DNA from: Ailanthus altissimus
Taxonomy: Eukaryota > Streptophyta > Magnoliopsida > Sapindales > Simaroubaceae
Reading direction: 5' to 3'
Length of the DNA: 64,000 nt
Assembly: GCA_946807835.1 (NCBI GenBank)
Contig: OX327683.1
Coordinates: 6,329,001-6,393,000, forward strand
Position 1 is the first letter of the stretch. Each line of letters begins with the position of its first letter. Under the pieces are notes generated by a model. That model had not been told where the DNA came from and made no database searches. It was given only the letters and a program-made list of their open reading frames with translations. Shown one piece after another: positions 23,614 through 35,779 of the stretch. Position numbers and translations under genes: made by a program.

Positions 23614-26600
23614 CTAATAACCAAAACTCAAATATGCCAGCACCATACTTGCTAAAGGAACAGATATATTGTCATCTAGCACCTCTGTTGTTGGGAGGGA
23701 CTCGACCACCGTTGCCACCAATGATACTAAAGCAACCTTTTGCACCGTCACAACCCAATCCAGTTGGAAATATCCCAAAATTGAATAGTAAAACAGCATC
23801 CTATATTATAAAGATAAATATCATATCAATACCAGTATGCATACAGAGCAAGCAAAATATTAGTCATTTATAAGGCTTGTACGCACCCAATTGAAACGAA
23901 GAAACCGAAAATAAACATGGATATACTGCCAGCCCAACTCTTTTTTTGGTTATAAAAGATCTTCATGGACCCAAATTTTCTCCCAATAATGTCGGCAACA
24001 CCTATACATTGTTGAACCAGAGATAATTATTTGAGAGGCATGAGAGACAACTACATTGAGATAAGGCAGAGAAGTTACCATCCCCACCACACATCATTGA
24101 CAGTGCGATCACCCCAACTGGAGATTCGCGCCAAAAAACGACAGCAGAAAGTATTAACATCAGAACATAATATAATGGCCCTCTAAGCAACTCCCTGCTA
24201 GTACATGAACATTGAAGCTAAATTACAAACAATGTCACTCGTATCACACAGAAAATCAAATAGCGTGAGGATAATGGAAATAGAAAAAATTACTCTGGGT
24301 TTCCTTCACGAGTAACAGATTTTACAAGTCCTTCATCCTTCACCAATGAGAGGCCATTAACAAGAAGTCTCAAGCAATTCACAAGAGGAACCAAAGAGGC
24401 AAAGTAGCGAGACTCTGTTGAGATGCTATTCTAGTATTGAAATGATCAATTGAAGTAGTTCAGGATTACACGATGTATACAATACTAACTGATTTCATTA
24501 AAATTTTCGAAGACAGAGAAGGGATACCTGAAGAGTGGCCATGAAAACATGAATAGCAATCCCGACAAGATATGTACCAGTTTTCTGCTCAAACTCTGCT
24601 CCAATGAGTAGACAAGTGAAAAAGAATTATCAAAAGGAAAGTAAGTAATATCTTAAATATGCATGCAATATTACACTCTCATGAATAACTTAAGGAATAA
24701 TTAAAGATTTATGTAATGTTACTATTTATTCCTTTATATGATCAAACCGGCATCGCTTAATACTGTAAGAAGTTGAACAAAGTTTCAGTTAGATCATGTC
24801 CCCAAAAGTAGGCTACTGCTCACACTGTTTCACTTAATTAGTGCTAGTTAGCAATCTCTTGTAATCTATTTACATTTAAAGGTAAGAAATTTATTAAGCT
24901 CTCTAACCTCATATGACCAAAAATAAGCTTCTTTCCCAGTTTGCTTTACTTAATGCCAGTATCTAAGCTCTTGGCTTAATCTAATTTGCTTGGCCATGCA
25001 GAATTACATGATTCCTAGTTCATATAACCAAACATGGAAATTTTCTTCCACGTGTTACACTTCTGTAATTTATAAATGCATTCAACGAGCCTCTCTGGAT
25101 CTCGCTACTTTACTAACTCTTTTTTTCCCCCTTTTTTACAACAATTATTAAGAATAAAAACAAGATCCTATGTGGTCCTCCGTCATAAGTCCAGCCACTA
25201 TTAGGATGTGACCAACTGTTTTGTGGCCAGCAATTATCAACAAATTGTTCTATGTATTTAAGCCTAAGATAAATATTATTTGTTGATGAGAACTTCAAGA
25301 TTTTTTAACCACTAAATCATAAAAATGTTCAGTTCTTTTTTTCGTGTAAAAATCAGTAAATGTACAGTGATTTGGAATTGGAAAATCTTATGACCGTCCA
25401 GTTCCATGTTTATTATTTAGATCCCAAAATAAGCTTAGGTTTGGTACTGAATTGTAATTCCAAAGTCCCCAGTTTGATCATTCCTACAGAAACAAAGAAT
25501 TGAAACTGAATCAGTTTGAACTGTATCATCTTCAATGTTAGCAATGGGTGCCAAATGTCTCCGATCACCCATTAGTTTTTATCTTCCCCTAACACTATAT
25601 ATATATATGTATGTATAAATATTTATATCTGCATTCTAGTTTTTGTTAAGACTTGTTTTTTAAACTAATATTTGACCTTCACCTATAGCTTAAACTTTTG
25701 AGTTGAGCGGTAAACTAATATAATATCGGAAGCAAGGTCTTGAGTTCGAATCCTTATGTCTTTATTTTCAGTTGATTTCTTGGTTTACCTTTTTTATTCT
25801 TTGTTTTTAGTTAATTTTTTGGTTTATCTTTGTTCTGATCTTTGGGGATCCACTCTGTTTCAAATTTTAAAGTCGGATTCACGTTTAGACTTATTTTTAA
25901 TATTAATTTTGGGTGTTCAACTAATAGCTTAAACTTTCTTTAAACTCGGATCTACATTTAGAGTTGTCTTTGATACTAATATTGGGCATATTGGGCCTTC
26001 ACCTAATAGCTTAAGCTTGTCTTAAACTTAGATCCACGTTTAGATTTGTCTTTAATACTAATATTGGACCTTCACCTAATACTTTAAACTCGAATCTACA
26101 TTTAGACTTACTAATATTAGGTCTTCACCAAATAGTTTAAGCTTTTCTTAAATTCGGATCCACATTTAGACTTGTCTTTAATATTACTAATTGGCCTTAC
26201 CTAATAACTTAATCTTTTAGGCAATAAAAGAAATTTTAAGGATACATTGTAACTATAATGCTTCTGCTAAATTTTAGGCACAACAGTTAAAAATATTTGG
26301 TAAAAACCCGCTTTTATACTAGCAGTTAACTTTTACCGACCACTCATCCACTTATACTTGATAATAGGGATGACAAAACCTGAATTCGGATTCAAGTTTT
26401 GCTCAACTCGGATCCAGATCCAGTTTTTTTTGTATAAACTCAAAACTCAAGTTTCCTAGGTTTTTTGGGGCCCGATCTGGATCCGGATATGGATAATCCG
26501 GCTCATATTTAAACTCATTTTTAAAAAAAAAAATTCATCTTTTTAGGTAAAATGTGAACTTTTGAGATAAAAATATTTTGTAATGCCATTGTTAAATTAT

Positions 26601-27482
26601 ATAATTTATATTGTATAATTGGTTAATAATCTATTGTTAAATATTGTTTTTTTTAACTCACTACTGTTAATTATTGTTAAAAATACTACTAATATTTATG
26701 ATAATTAATATAATTTTCATTATTATTATTAGTATTTGGTTTTAAAATGAATAATATATCACTAATTTTTTTTTTCATGGTGTCTACAATCTTCTTACTT
26801 TTTTTTTTCATAATTATGATTAACATATCACTAGAAGGTAACAAAATAAATGAATAAATATTATTTTTAGACTTTTCTTATAAAAAATAAAACTTGGGTT
26901 TTCAGATCTAGAAAAAAAAACTCAAATTTTTTCAGTTTTTTCCGAATCCAAAATTTTCTGAATTTTTCCGGTCTCGATCGAACTAAATTGCCATTCTACT
27001 GGACAACTAATAATTCCATTTTCCACAACACCTCAATCTGGTATATTCTAGACCTTCAAAAACTCTTTACAATTTTGTGTTGGGTTATTAAAAAATGAAG
27101 GAAAAAAGATTGCAAATTCAACAATGCACTATAAACAAAAAATATTTCATGGCTGTACAAAAAAGAAAGAGAGTTGAGAGACCTGTTGAATGAGCTTTCG
27201 CCGAGTGAGATTATCAAAACCAAGAACAAGGCCGTAGGCGCCACCCAGCACAGCCGCAGTAGCTCCAGCGTCCTGCAATAAGTGACCAACTCCGGCAGCG
27301 CCGACGACCCGGAGCCTGTTCGGAGCTAAAGAGAACCGCATGGGCGAAAACGACGTCGAGCGAGGATAGGCAGCCCGGCTAGGAGAAAGAGAGAGGCGCG
27401 GGGTGGTGGGGCTGCAAACGTGGCGGGCGGTGATCGTAAAAGTGGATAAGAGGGTGAGGGTCATGTTACGACTTTTTGCCAA
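23614..27482 (-). CDS. VTE5: Phytol kinase, chloroplast (VTE5)
   Basis: Six minus-strand exons join in frame: 27482-27183, 24595-24528, 24425-24294, 24194-24079, 24001-23887 and 23800-23614. They give about 305 residues, close to the remembered Arabidopsis length of about 304. Exon 1 gives a Ser/Arg-rich transit-like N-terminus, then DAGATAAVLGGAYGLVLGFD. Later motifs are SLSRKLVHILSGLLF, REGNPEELLRGPLYYVL, MMCGGDGVADIIGRKFG and VVESLPTTEVLDDNISVP. Several hydrophobic helices fit an envelope or thylakoid membrane protein. VTE5 phosphorylates phytol released from chlorophyll, feeding phytyl diphosphate to tocopherol synthesis. The similar farnesol kinase is less likely because the exon 1 motif is VTE5-specific. 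Translation could start at Met1 or Met7. Intron 1 is 2.6 kb and repeat-filled. Confidence 0.95.
25873..26220. repeat. Minisatellite of 65-82 bp units in VTE5 intron 1
   Basis: About five imperfect units each contain TCGGATC(C/T)AC(A/G)TTTAGA, then TTAATACTAATATTGG-like sequence, CTTCACCTAATAGCTTAA and TCTTAAAC. Unit lengths vary through small indels. The sequence just upstream (25683-25765) holds a related CACCTATAGCTTAAACTTTT and a B-box-like GAGTTCGAATCC, suggesting the array grew from a tRNA-like or LTR-derived repeat. It is non-coding and intronic. Confidence 0.75.
26366..26998. mobile_element. MITE-like repeat in VTE5 intron 1
   Basis: The left end GGGATGACAAAACC and the right end, read inward as AGAATGGCAATTT, are imperfect inverted termini. 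Subterminal phrases AACTCGGATCCAGATCC and GATCTGGATCCGGAT flank an AT-rich core. The design matches 1534-2140. No target-site duplication was found, so the ends are provisional. Confidence 0.4.
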
Positions 27483-29200
27483 CAGTAACAGAGAGAAACA
27501 ATTACTAAGTTAAAAGCGCCGGTGGTTTCTGTTCAGTCGAATCTGTGTTTTAGATTCTGTTGAAATAACTATGTTTCTGCAATCAGCGCTTGATGTCTGA
27601 CGGCTTTTACTTTCCTAAATTAAGCTTAATTGTACTGCCAGTTGGTCAGTGATCGCTCTAAAACAGTGAAAGGGACCTATTTGATATATTACAGATGGGT
27701 CCACTCATTTAGGATGGTAAAATGCATCGCTAATAGAATCTACAAAACGTGAAAATTGAATAATTTTTGTGAGAATAAAAAGAATTATATTTTGAATTAT
27801 TAATTAATTTTTTTCTGTTTCGTTTGTCCTCACATTTCTTTTGAATATATTAAATATAATTTATAATTTAATAATATATTTTTATTAATAAAAAATTTAA
27901 AATATATGATAAAAAAATTTAAAATCTATTTTTTAATTATAAAAAATAAAAAAATTATTTTTGAGTAGAACAGTCATTAATTTTAATGAAAATATAAAAT
28001 AATTAACATGAAAGTTAATGAAGTTTGGCACTAAAATATTATTTAACATTATTTATTTATTTATTAATTAATATTCACAAAAAATGTTGATATACTATTC
28101 TAATTTGATATCTTTTTTAATTATAATATAAATTAAAATTTTATAATGTTAAAATTTGTGAAAATAAATTAATATTTAATATTAAAAAATAAAAAATAGA
28201 GTAGAGATGAAAAAATCTTCGATAATCCTTTATCTCTATCCTATTAATTTTTTTGAAATAAAAAGTGAAAATAAAATAAGATAAGAGTACAAAAAAAAGT
28301 CTTGGTTCCACCTCCCCCGCTACATTGTCAATCCTCTGTTACCTCCCAAATGATGCCTAATTATCAAGGACCTCTCTATATTTTTAGCTAATTACTAAAG
28401 AGAGCCTACATCTACTCATTAAATACTCCTGCAAATTACAAATAGAAGCAAAAATCCTTTGATTTATGAAAATGAGGATAAGATGATAATTGACAACTAC
28501 TAGAAAACTAATTACTAATAGGGGTGTTTTTGAAAATTCAGAAATTTATTAGGTATTTCTAATATTACCTCTAAATTTTATGAGATATTAGAATATATTA
28601 CATGCACACCAAGTTGGTAACAAAACTCTGAAGACCGAATGTACCATAAATAATGTTGTAAATTTATATTCGATTACTATAACATTTGATAAGTCCGCTA
28701 TTAATTAATTTCTTACTTAATAATTAATAATCATCAATTAATAACACATTAATTTAAATATAAATTTCATATTTTAATTATATAAATATAACACTACTCG
28801 GTGTGTCAAATTCTTCTATACAAAGTTACGCGATTACTATTACACGAATTGAAACTTCTAGTATATAACATAATTGATTGAAGGTCTGGGGCTATAAAAT
28901 AAAGGCATTAATTGTGAAGTTGAATCATTTAATTGTAGAAGACGATTATACCATGTAAATGCTGAGTAAATCATTTCTGAAATTATCTTTGGATTTCCTT
29001 CAACTGGGGGCAATTTCGACCTACAACCAAAGTAAGGGAAAGATGATAAATTAAAAGCAAGTCTTCTCTCCCCCTCGCTGTCTCAAACAGGGAGGTAAGC
29101 ATGATTTCAAGTCATCTTTTGACTTTCAAGCAAAATTGGGGGTAAAAAGAAAATGAATACAACATTTCAAAAATGGCTACAAAACAAAAACTTTACAAAA
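27483..29200. other. Intergenic region between VTE5 and UTP7
   Basis: This contains the VTE5 promoter side (27483 to about 27700) and the UTP7 3' end. 27800-28250 is extremely AT-rich. No recognisable coding sequence is present. Confidence 0.5.
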
Positions 29201-32200
29201 TCATGTTACTTTCTTGCGTGCAAACCGTTGCAAGGCGGAAGGTAGTTCAGTTTCCTCACTTATTTTCTGCTTCTTTCTAGACAATGCTTGTTCCTCCTTC
29301 ATTTGTTGCTCCAAGAAAGGTCTTTTGGCTTTCACAACAAATTCCTCCTCCTTCTTTGCTCTCTTACTTGGTTTGTTCCTTCCCTTTGTTTTCTTTTTAA
29401 TAAGCATGCCCTTAACAGCTTCCACAGCAACTTCCATTTCAGCCTCTACTTCCAGCTTTGCTGGTTTCTCTTTCTTCTTTGCTGGCCTCACTGTACCAAT
29501 CTTAGATGGGTCCAACATGATTGTTTCAGGGGGGAGCTTGTCGAGAAGGGACCGCACTTCCTTCTCTCTCTGCTGTTTAGATGTTTCAAAAGGGTTTGCC
29601 ACCCAAGAATCAAAGTTGGGTTCACCTGATCCCGGGATAAGAATACTAGACCAACCCATGGAGTGCCCTATGCCTAGCGCATCTTCATATGGTCGAAATA
29701 ACAGTTTTCCTATTTGGTAGCCTTTTACTATCGAATGACCCATATATCTACTATAGTTCTGAGATCCAGAGAGATCTCTGAGAATCTGTACAAATGATCC
29801 AGTTCCAACAGCAAGCAAACCTTTCTGACTGAAATCTAGTGTCTTTGCATGGGCAGGTAAAGTCTGGATAACCTCAAATTTCCTCAAGTCCCAAATCTTA
29901 ATTTTTCGTTCTTTGCCAGATGTGGCCATGAGATGACCATTAGGATGAAATGCCATAGCTGAAACAGGCCCCTGATGACCTTCTCATCTTGACGAGAGGA
30001 GAAGCTGTTGTGGGTTTCCACATGGTTACTGTCCACCTGAATGTCCCAAAGCAACAACCCCATTGAAGGGATTCACCTGCATAACATCAGTACAGCCTAG
30101 ACCAGTCCGAAAATTAGCTACCATCTCACCCGTCGTAACATCCTGATAACGAAGCTGTCCAAATTTGTTTATGGATGATAGGAGAAAGTGATTTCTGAGA
30201 AACTGAAGTTTCAGAACTGCACCGTGTTCCTGCAAGATGTAACGAGCATAAATTCTTTGAGTAGCTAGTTTTTCCTACATGACCTAGGGCTCAAATTTCA
30301 AAGAGATACAACCCTAATGATAAAAAAATCATCCAAAAACAGTAAACTGACCTTCAAACAGTGAAGTTCGGTGCCATCTCGGTTATAAATATAAGGGTAC
30401 CTGCCATAATTAAAACTTTTAGCTATGCAGTGCATACAAAGCTACCTCTGATTATATTATATTATTTGTTCATATCAATATCTGAAGATGCAATAAAGAA
30501 CTTAGAGACCATCTTTAAGAGATAGCACAAGAGATGAAAATAAAGATAAAAGCAAAGCACATTCTATTCAACTTGCGACCACGATGACACATAATGTGTG
30601 TGTAACATCAGTAATATAAAAAACATACTTTTATTAAGTCAAAATTTATATAACCAGAAGGACAAAACAGAAAATGCCAGAAAGTTAAAAACATGCCTGT
30701 AAAATTGATGTAGCCGAATGTGAACTACATAACGAATTTAGGACTTTCTTCAAATGAAGATTGTAATTGAATGTTTGTGATAAATATAAATCAGGGCAAA
30801 ATAACTAATCTGATTGTGAATAGTTTGCTTTTATGTTCATGGAAACCTGAATTTATGATCATCATCAGACAATATCACCAAATTAATCTGATCAAGTTCC
30901 AGCAATCTTACTTATAGCCAGCAGTCAAACATAAAGCACAAAGACTCAACCTAGCTACAAAATTCCCTCTCATTTTTGTAGGACGAAATACTAAGGACCT
31001 CAGTTCCCAGAGATAATAACCGTAGATATTTTTTCGTCTTAAACTGTTTCAATTTCTTATGAGCGTTCCCCAAAGATATCAGGAATCAACATATGCTTTA
31101 TAACATGTCTGCTATATGAAACAAGTACATCAACAGCATACAGACATAACATTGACAAAAAGAAAATAGGAAAAGCCATACTTTTTTCTGAGCAGCAGCA
31201 AAAAACAGCTCATTATGTAAGAAGACCACATCACACACTGTTTCTCTAACCTGGGAGAATCAACAATCAAGTAGTAAATCTGTTCAATCTTCTGGTTAGT
31301 TCCTAGAAGGCCAAACAAAGGTAATTATTCCATTAATGCATACAAATTAATATGGAGATATCTAAGAAATTTCAGGATAAAGAGAAAATTAACTTTAATT
31401 ATTTTAGCCAACCCCAGGATAACCTGTTATTTCAATGTATAACTTCTTCTAAGAGTTTTTTCTTTTCTTAGGTTACCACACACCCACTGTCTCCACCCTT
31501 ACCCATGCACATACACAAATTAAATGAATCTCCCTCCAAGGTTGGCGTGAGAGCGATTCAATCCCTTGACCTCATGCTTTCATTGAGACAGGCCAACCCA
31601 ACTGGGTTATCCCCTTGGGAACAAATAACTTCTTTTTCAAATAGAAATAGAAGAACTTCTAGTATAATATCATGTTTCCCAGATAAATATAAGTAACTCA
31701 GTAGATAGTTTGTCATAGATATAGAAATTCTCATTTAGAACTTGATCGCACCTCAGTAAGAGGCAGTTCAACTTTGAAGGATCAGAGCATACCTGAATTT
31801 CTTTAATTAGGTTCATATTCTTCATGTCCACAATTGCCAAGTGCCCCTTGCGTCCAGAAGCCGCCATATATCGACCACTGGGGGTAAAATCCAGAGTATA
31901 TGGACCAAGTTCTGCACAGGAGGGTAAAAATAACTTACAATTAAGAGGAGCAAACCAGTCAGGTCAGAAACCAATGAGTATGTTTTGATATGCTAGTTGC
32001 CTAAAAGAGCAGGAACGTCAATGAGAAAAGGACCGTTTATAGATCAAGCAATGTGACCAAAAGGCCAGAAGATACTATAGATTATATAAGAGCCAACATA
32101 GGGGACAATTTACATGGTCTAATTTTGATGAAAATATATAGTAGAACTAACTCTGACCAGAAAAATAGTGACTGAATAAGAGTCCAAGCATAATTATATT

Positions 32201-34334
32201 ACTTCTTTTCCATAAGAAACAAAAAGACAAAAAAAAAAAAGGAACCCAAGACAACCAAAAGAACATCCTAAACAACTTATATAAAGCAGCAAGTATATCC
32301 GTTCCCAAAACCAAAAGACACAAGATACAAAATTATCTAAGTCCCGAAGATGCTTTGACAAAGCCCAAAGAAAAGCAAAAGACAATCTCTTCTCCAAGAA
32401 TAATACTTATACCTTACAAGATAAAAACTGTTACGAACCCTTGGGTAGAACTCACCCTTAAAAACCGGCTTATAAGGGAAGGATGCCCAAGGGTTAATAA
32501 ACCACCAGTTAATCCCATACTTAACCGATGTGAGATCCTAACATACCACCATGCTTCCGTCACCGAAGTCCACGGCGGCCCACTCTAGCCTTTCCAGGTT
32601 GCCCCTTCCGCAATGTGGGCGCTTGCGTGGGGCTGACTCTGATACCAAATGTTACAAACCCTTGGGTAGAACTCACCCTTAAAAATCGGCTTATAAGGGA
32701 AGGGTGCCCAAAGGTTAATAAACCACCAATTAATCCCATACTTAACCGATGTGGGATCCTAACAAAAACACAGCATAAAACAAGAATTTAAAGTTTCAAT
32801 ATTAATATGACAAACTAAGGCAGAATCCAGTAGTCACGACTGACACTGATGAAGAATTCAGGATTCTGCTTACCAGAGTATAATTTATTGAGAGAAGCAT
32901 GCAATTGGAGCCACCTTAGATTCTGAAGATAATTCTAGAAAGTCTCATTGAATGTTAAAGCAATTTCCATTTCTCTTAAAAGTTGAATGACAGAGGGAAA
33001 AAAAATCAACCCTAACATCAAAACTTGTTAGCTTCCAGAAAAAGGGAAGGGTATAGTTAAGACTCTGATCATACTCTAATTATCTAACCAAAAAATATCT
33101 TTATTACGTTCAATTGTCTTATCTTCCTTCCCTTTTGGCCAAGATCTTTCTATTGTATTTTTAACAAACCCTTAAAGAGCTGAATGATCCCTCAGCAAGT
33201 TTCTCTTTCGTAGTTCCTCTACTTCTCTCAAATTTAGGTTATATTTTGCACTTTTAACTGACATTTAAACCAGCTATCTAACTGTCCAAGAAATTTCTAC
33301 TTATAAATTTCATCAAGGGACCCAGAAAAGTTGCAAAGAAAATTGTCTTTCATAGAGATGATGGTCAAACAAAATCTTAAGCAGCGTGAAATCGTATATA
33401 AGTAGTCAGAGAGCGAGCATGAACCTGGCAAAATGATATCATATTGATTCCTAGAGCTTAGAATATCTACCTCAAGAGCAATTTCTTCCTGTTTGATCCT
33501 CCATGTCTTCTCTATACCTTCAGCCTCCAGATAGCCTCCCTCACTTGGCATAAGCCACTGGAAGAAAGGACCAAAACATTAAAAAAAAAATCAGATTACA
33601 AATAGTATTATTAGTTGCTGACCAAAAAAGTAAAATAAAATAAAATATAAAAGGTAAAAAATGATAAATCTGGTAAGATGGAGTTTCACAAATTGTCAGA
33701 AACTTAGATGATAAATTTGAAAAAGAAAATAATCAGTAACCCCACAACCCCCACACACCCCCCCACCCCCCTCTCCTCTCATCTGTTGTCTTTCTCTATG
33801 GAGCAAGTTCAATATAATCTCTTCAACGATATACAATATGAGAATACAATCCTGTAAAGTTTTAGCCTTATCTTCTCAAAATAAAAGTAGGGAGAAGATC
33901 ATAACAGATTGACAAGTCCCATGGGGAGCCAACTTACCTTCTCAACTTTGGCAGCAGCTTTAGCAGATCTTCCATACAACTCTTCTCTAACAGCAAGTTG
34001 ACCCTTCAATTTTTTATCTTGTAAAACCTGCATAAACGAAGAGCTTATGATGGACTAAAAACTGCAAACAAGCATCCAACGGTAGAAATCTCAATCAACA
34101 ATGCCATACCTCCAAATTAGCCCCTTCTCCTCTCAGATATTTCTTCACCTTTGTATCTAATTCATCAGAGATCTCCTAAAGATATCGCATATTTCACATA
34201 ATGTCAACTTGAAGCAAATAGTTCAAAAACAAAAAATTTCAAACAAATATTGGAAAAAGTAAATCTATTCATGAAACCTGTCCGACAGGAGACAGAATGT
34301 TTCCATTAACTCCATTCTCTTCTTTCGCATCCAT
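29201..34334 (-). CDS. UTP7: UTP7/WDR46-like WD40 protein of the small-subunit processome, with three frame breaks
   Basis: Eight coding exons on the minus strand are 34334-34278, 34175-34110, 34027-33938, 33557-33425, 31911-31793, 31250-31182, 30400-30352 and 30229-29201, about 536 codons. The N-terminal part reads EISDELDTKVKKYLRGEGAN and WLMPSEGGYLEAEGIEKTW. WD40 blades follow, then a BING4-type C-terminal domain (GYQIGKLLFRPYEDALGIGH, GSGEPNFDSWVANPFETSKQ) and a Lys-rich nucleolar-type tail. The family acts in U3 snoRNP-dependent 18S rRNA maturation. Oddities: six A's at 31182-31187, where five would keep frame into the next exon; a missing base near 30034, giving TAA straight after HSGG; and an extra base near 29982 that restores frame. 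Each side of every break encodes conserved sequence. This is either a recent pseudogene or base-calling error. A TRIM lies in intron 4. Confidence 0.88.
32429..32764 (-). mobile_element. TRIM (miniature LTR retrotransposon), complete
   Basis: Two 115-bp terminal repeats, 32429-32543 and 32650-32764, begin TGTTA and end TAACA. They differ at only six positions, all transitions. The element is flanked by an exact 5-bp duplication AAAAC (32424-32428 and 32765-32769). On the minus strand the upstream repeat is followed after two or three bases by TGGTATCAGAGTC, a primer-binding site for initiator Met-tRNA. The 106-bp interior has no coding capacity. It lies in UTP7 intron 4 in the same orientation as the gene. 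Confidence 0.95.
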
Positions 34335-35077
34335 CTTGGATGCGTAATCTGCAGAATTTTCAGATAATTATAAATTAACCCAATACACAATTGCAATTAA
34401 CATATCATTTCCCAAAAAGCACATAGATAAGCAACTGGAATAATTTCCAAGTTGCACATTAACAAAAACAACTAAAATATACATCCAGGGCCAAGACATT
34501 GCAGCATTTATTTTACACAAATAATAACACAACTTTTAAACACTAAAATTACTGCACATATGAAAAAGCATTTGTAAGATAAATTTTCAACCATTCAGAG
34601 AGTATTAAATGTACATAGCTTAAGCAGAAAGAAACTTTGCAAAAGTGAATTTAATAAAATTTTCTGCAATAAAGTGTCACATGACATTCACATTTACACG
34701 AGTCATGTTTGACGCCCACTAGAGACAATCCGAAATTAGCATGTGAAAACCAATTATATGATTAAAAATCCATATAGGTTAAGCAACGCAACAACATGTG
34801 GATTTATTTATAAAAAAAAAGATGAAAACTTTCAACCGCCTTCGTTAGAAGCAATCCATAGAAAATTACATGAAACCCTAAGCTTCAACAAGTAATATTT
34901 TTTTATCTCAGATTAATAATTATCTAAAACCCATGTAACAATTGTAAAAAAAAAAAAACCTAAAGTGGGAGGAATGTACTTAGTTGAGTTGAATGATTCA
35001 GTTTTAAAAAAAAAACGGAAGGAACAAGAGTTTCTGTGCTAACAATATAAAAGCGAAATTCTAAAGTAAAAACGTAC

Positions 35078-35165
35078 CTTTAAAGGAAGAGAAAGACGCA
35101 GAAGCAAAGGAGAACGAAGAGTAGGCTAGAGGAGGCGGCAGCAGCAGCGAAACAAGGCTAAAGAT
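35078..35165 (-). other. UTP7: 5' UTR exon of UTP7
   Basis: On the minus strand a CT-rich segment without ATG ends in CCTTTAAAG followed by the donor GTACGTTTT. The matching acceptor TTTTCTGCAG lies just before 34348, ahead of the start codon at 34334. This gives a 5' UTR intron of about 730 bp, common in plant housekeeping genes. The transcription start is approximate. Confidence 0.65.
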
Positions 35166-35254
35166 TTAAGAAATAGTAGCCACCAGCGGACTGGGCTGTG
35201 ATACGATTGGGCCAGTCGTGCCAGACCTGACCACTGGTGGACGGCCCATCAAAA

Positions 35255-35525
35255 GTTTTTTTTATCAACCTTATTTTCATTTTAATCAATAAGGTTTTTT
35301 TAAAAAAACAAAAATCAATTAGTTTTAATTTTTTTGAATGAAAAAGATTAATTTCTTATAAAAATCTATGTGTAATGGTTTAATTTATAATATTAATATA
35401 ATTTTCTTAACACAATTTTTTTCTTATTTTTAAACTACATAAAATCTAATTACAGTTCAATATAAGATTTTTATCATTTCAAGAAACTATCTCCTGAGAG
35501 ATTTTGTCATATCCTTTTTTGTAAC
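35255..35525. repeat. Dispersed repeat copy B (uninterrupted)
   Basis: This matches 19630-20065 in the same orientation and carries the empty version of the MITE site, with a single TTAATATAA at 35393-35401. It lies upstream of UTP7. The family is unknown and non-coding. Confidence 0.7.
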
Positions 35526-35779
35526 AAGCCAACTTTGCAAGCATTGGACATTGTATTTAAAATTGTTTGTGTCACGTATGAAAGAAAAATTATTCATGTA
35601 ATACATAATGTCGATAGAGGTAAGGATAATAGTTTTATTAGTTGCATATCCTTCTTCTTAGTTAGAGATTACTTTTGCCAAATCAGTTACCATCAACATT
35701 TGATAACCAAAACCTATTAGTAGATGAATAAGAAAGTTCCATAACATCCAAACATGCTCCTTTGATATGATAGACCATT

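Noticed and set aside
29214..29720. 168-codon plus-strand open frame
   Set aside because: It is the antisense shadow of the Lys/Glu-rich C-terminal exon of UTP7.
29970..30045. Tiny intron explaining the UTP7 frame breaks
   Set aside because: A GTAACC donor and TTTCAG acceptor exist, but splicing would remove conserved WD40 sequence and the intron would be under 70 nt.
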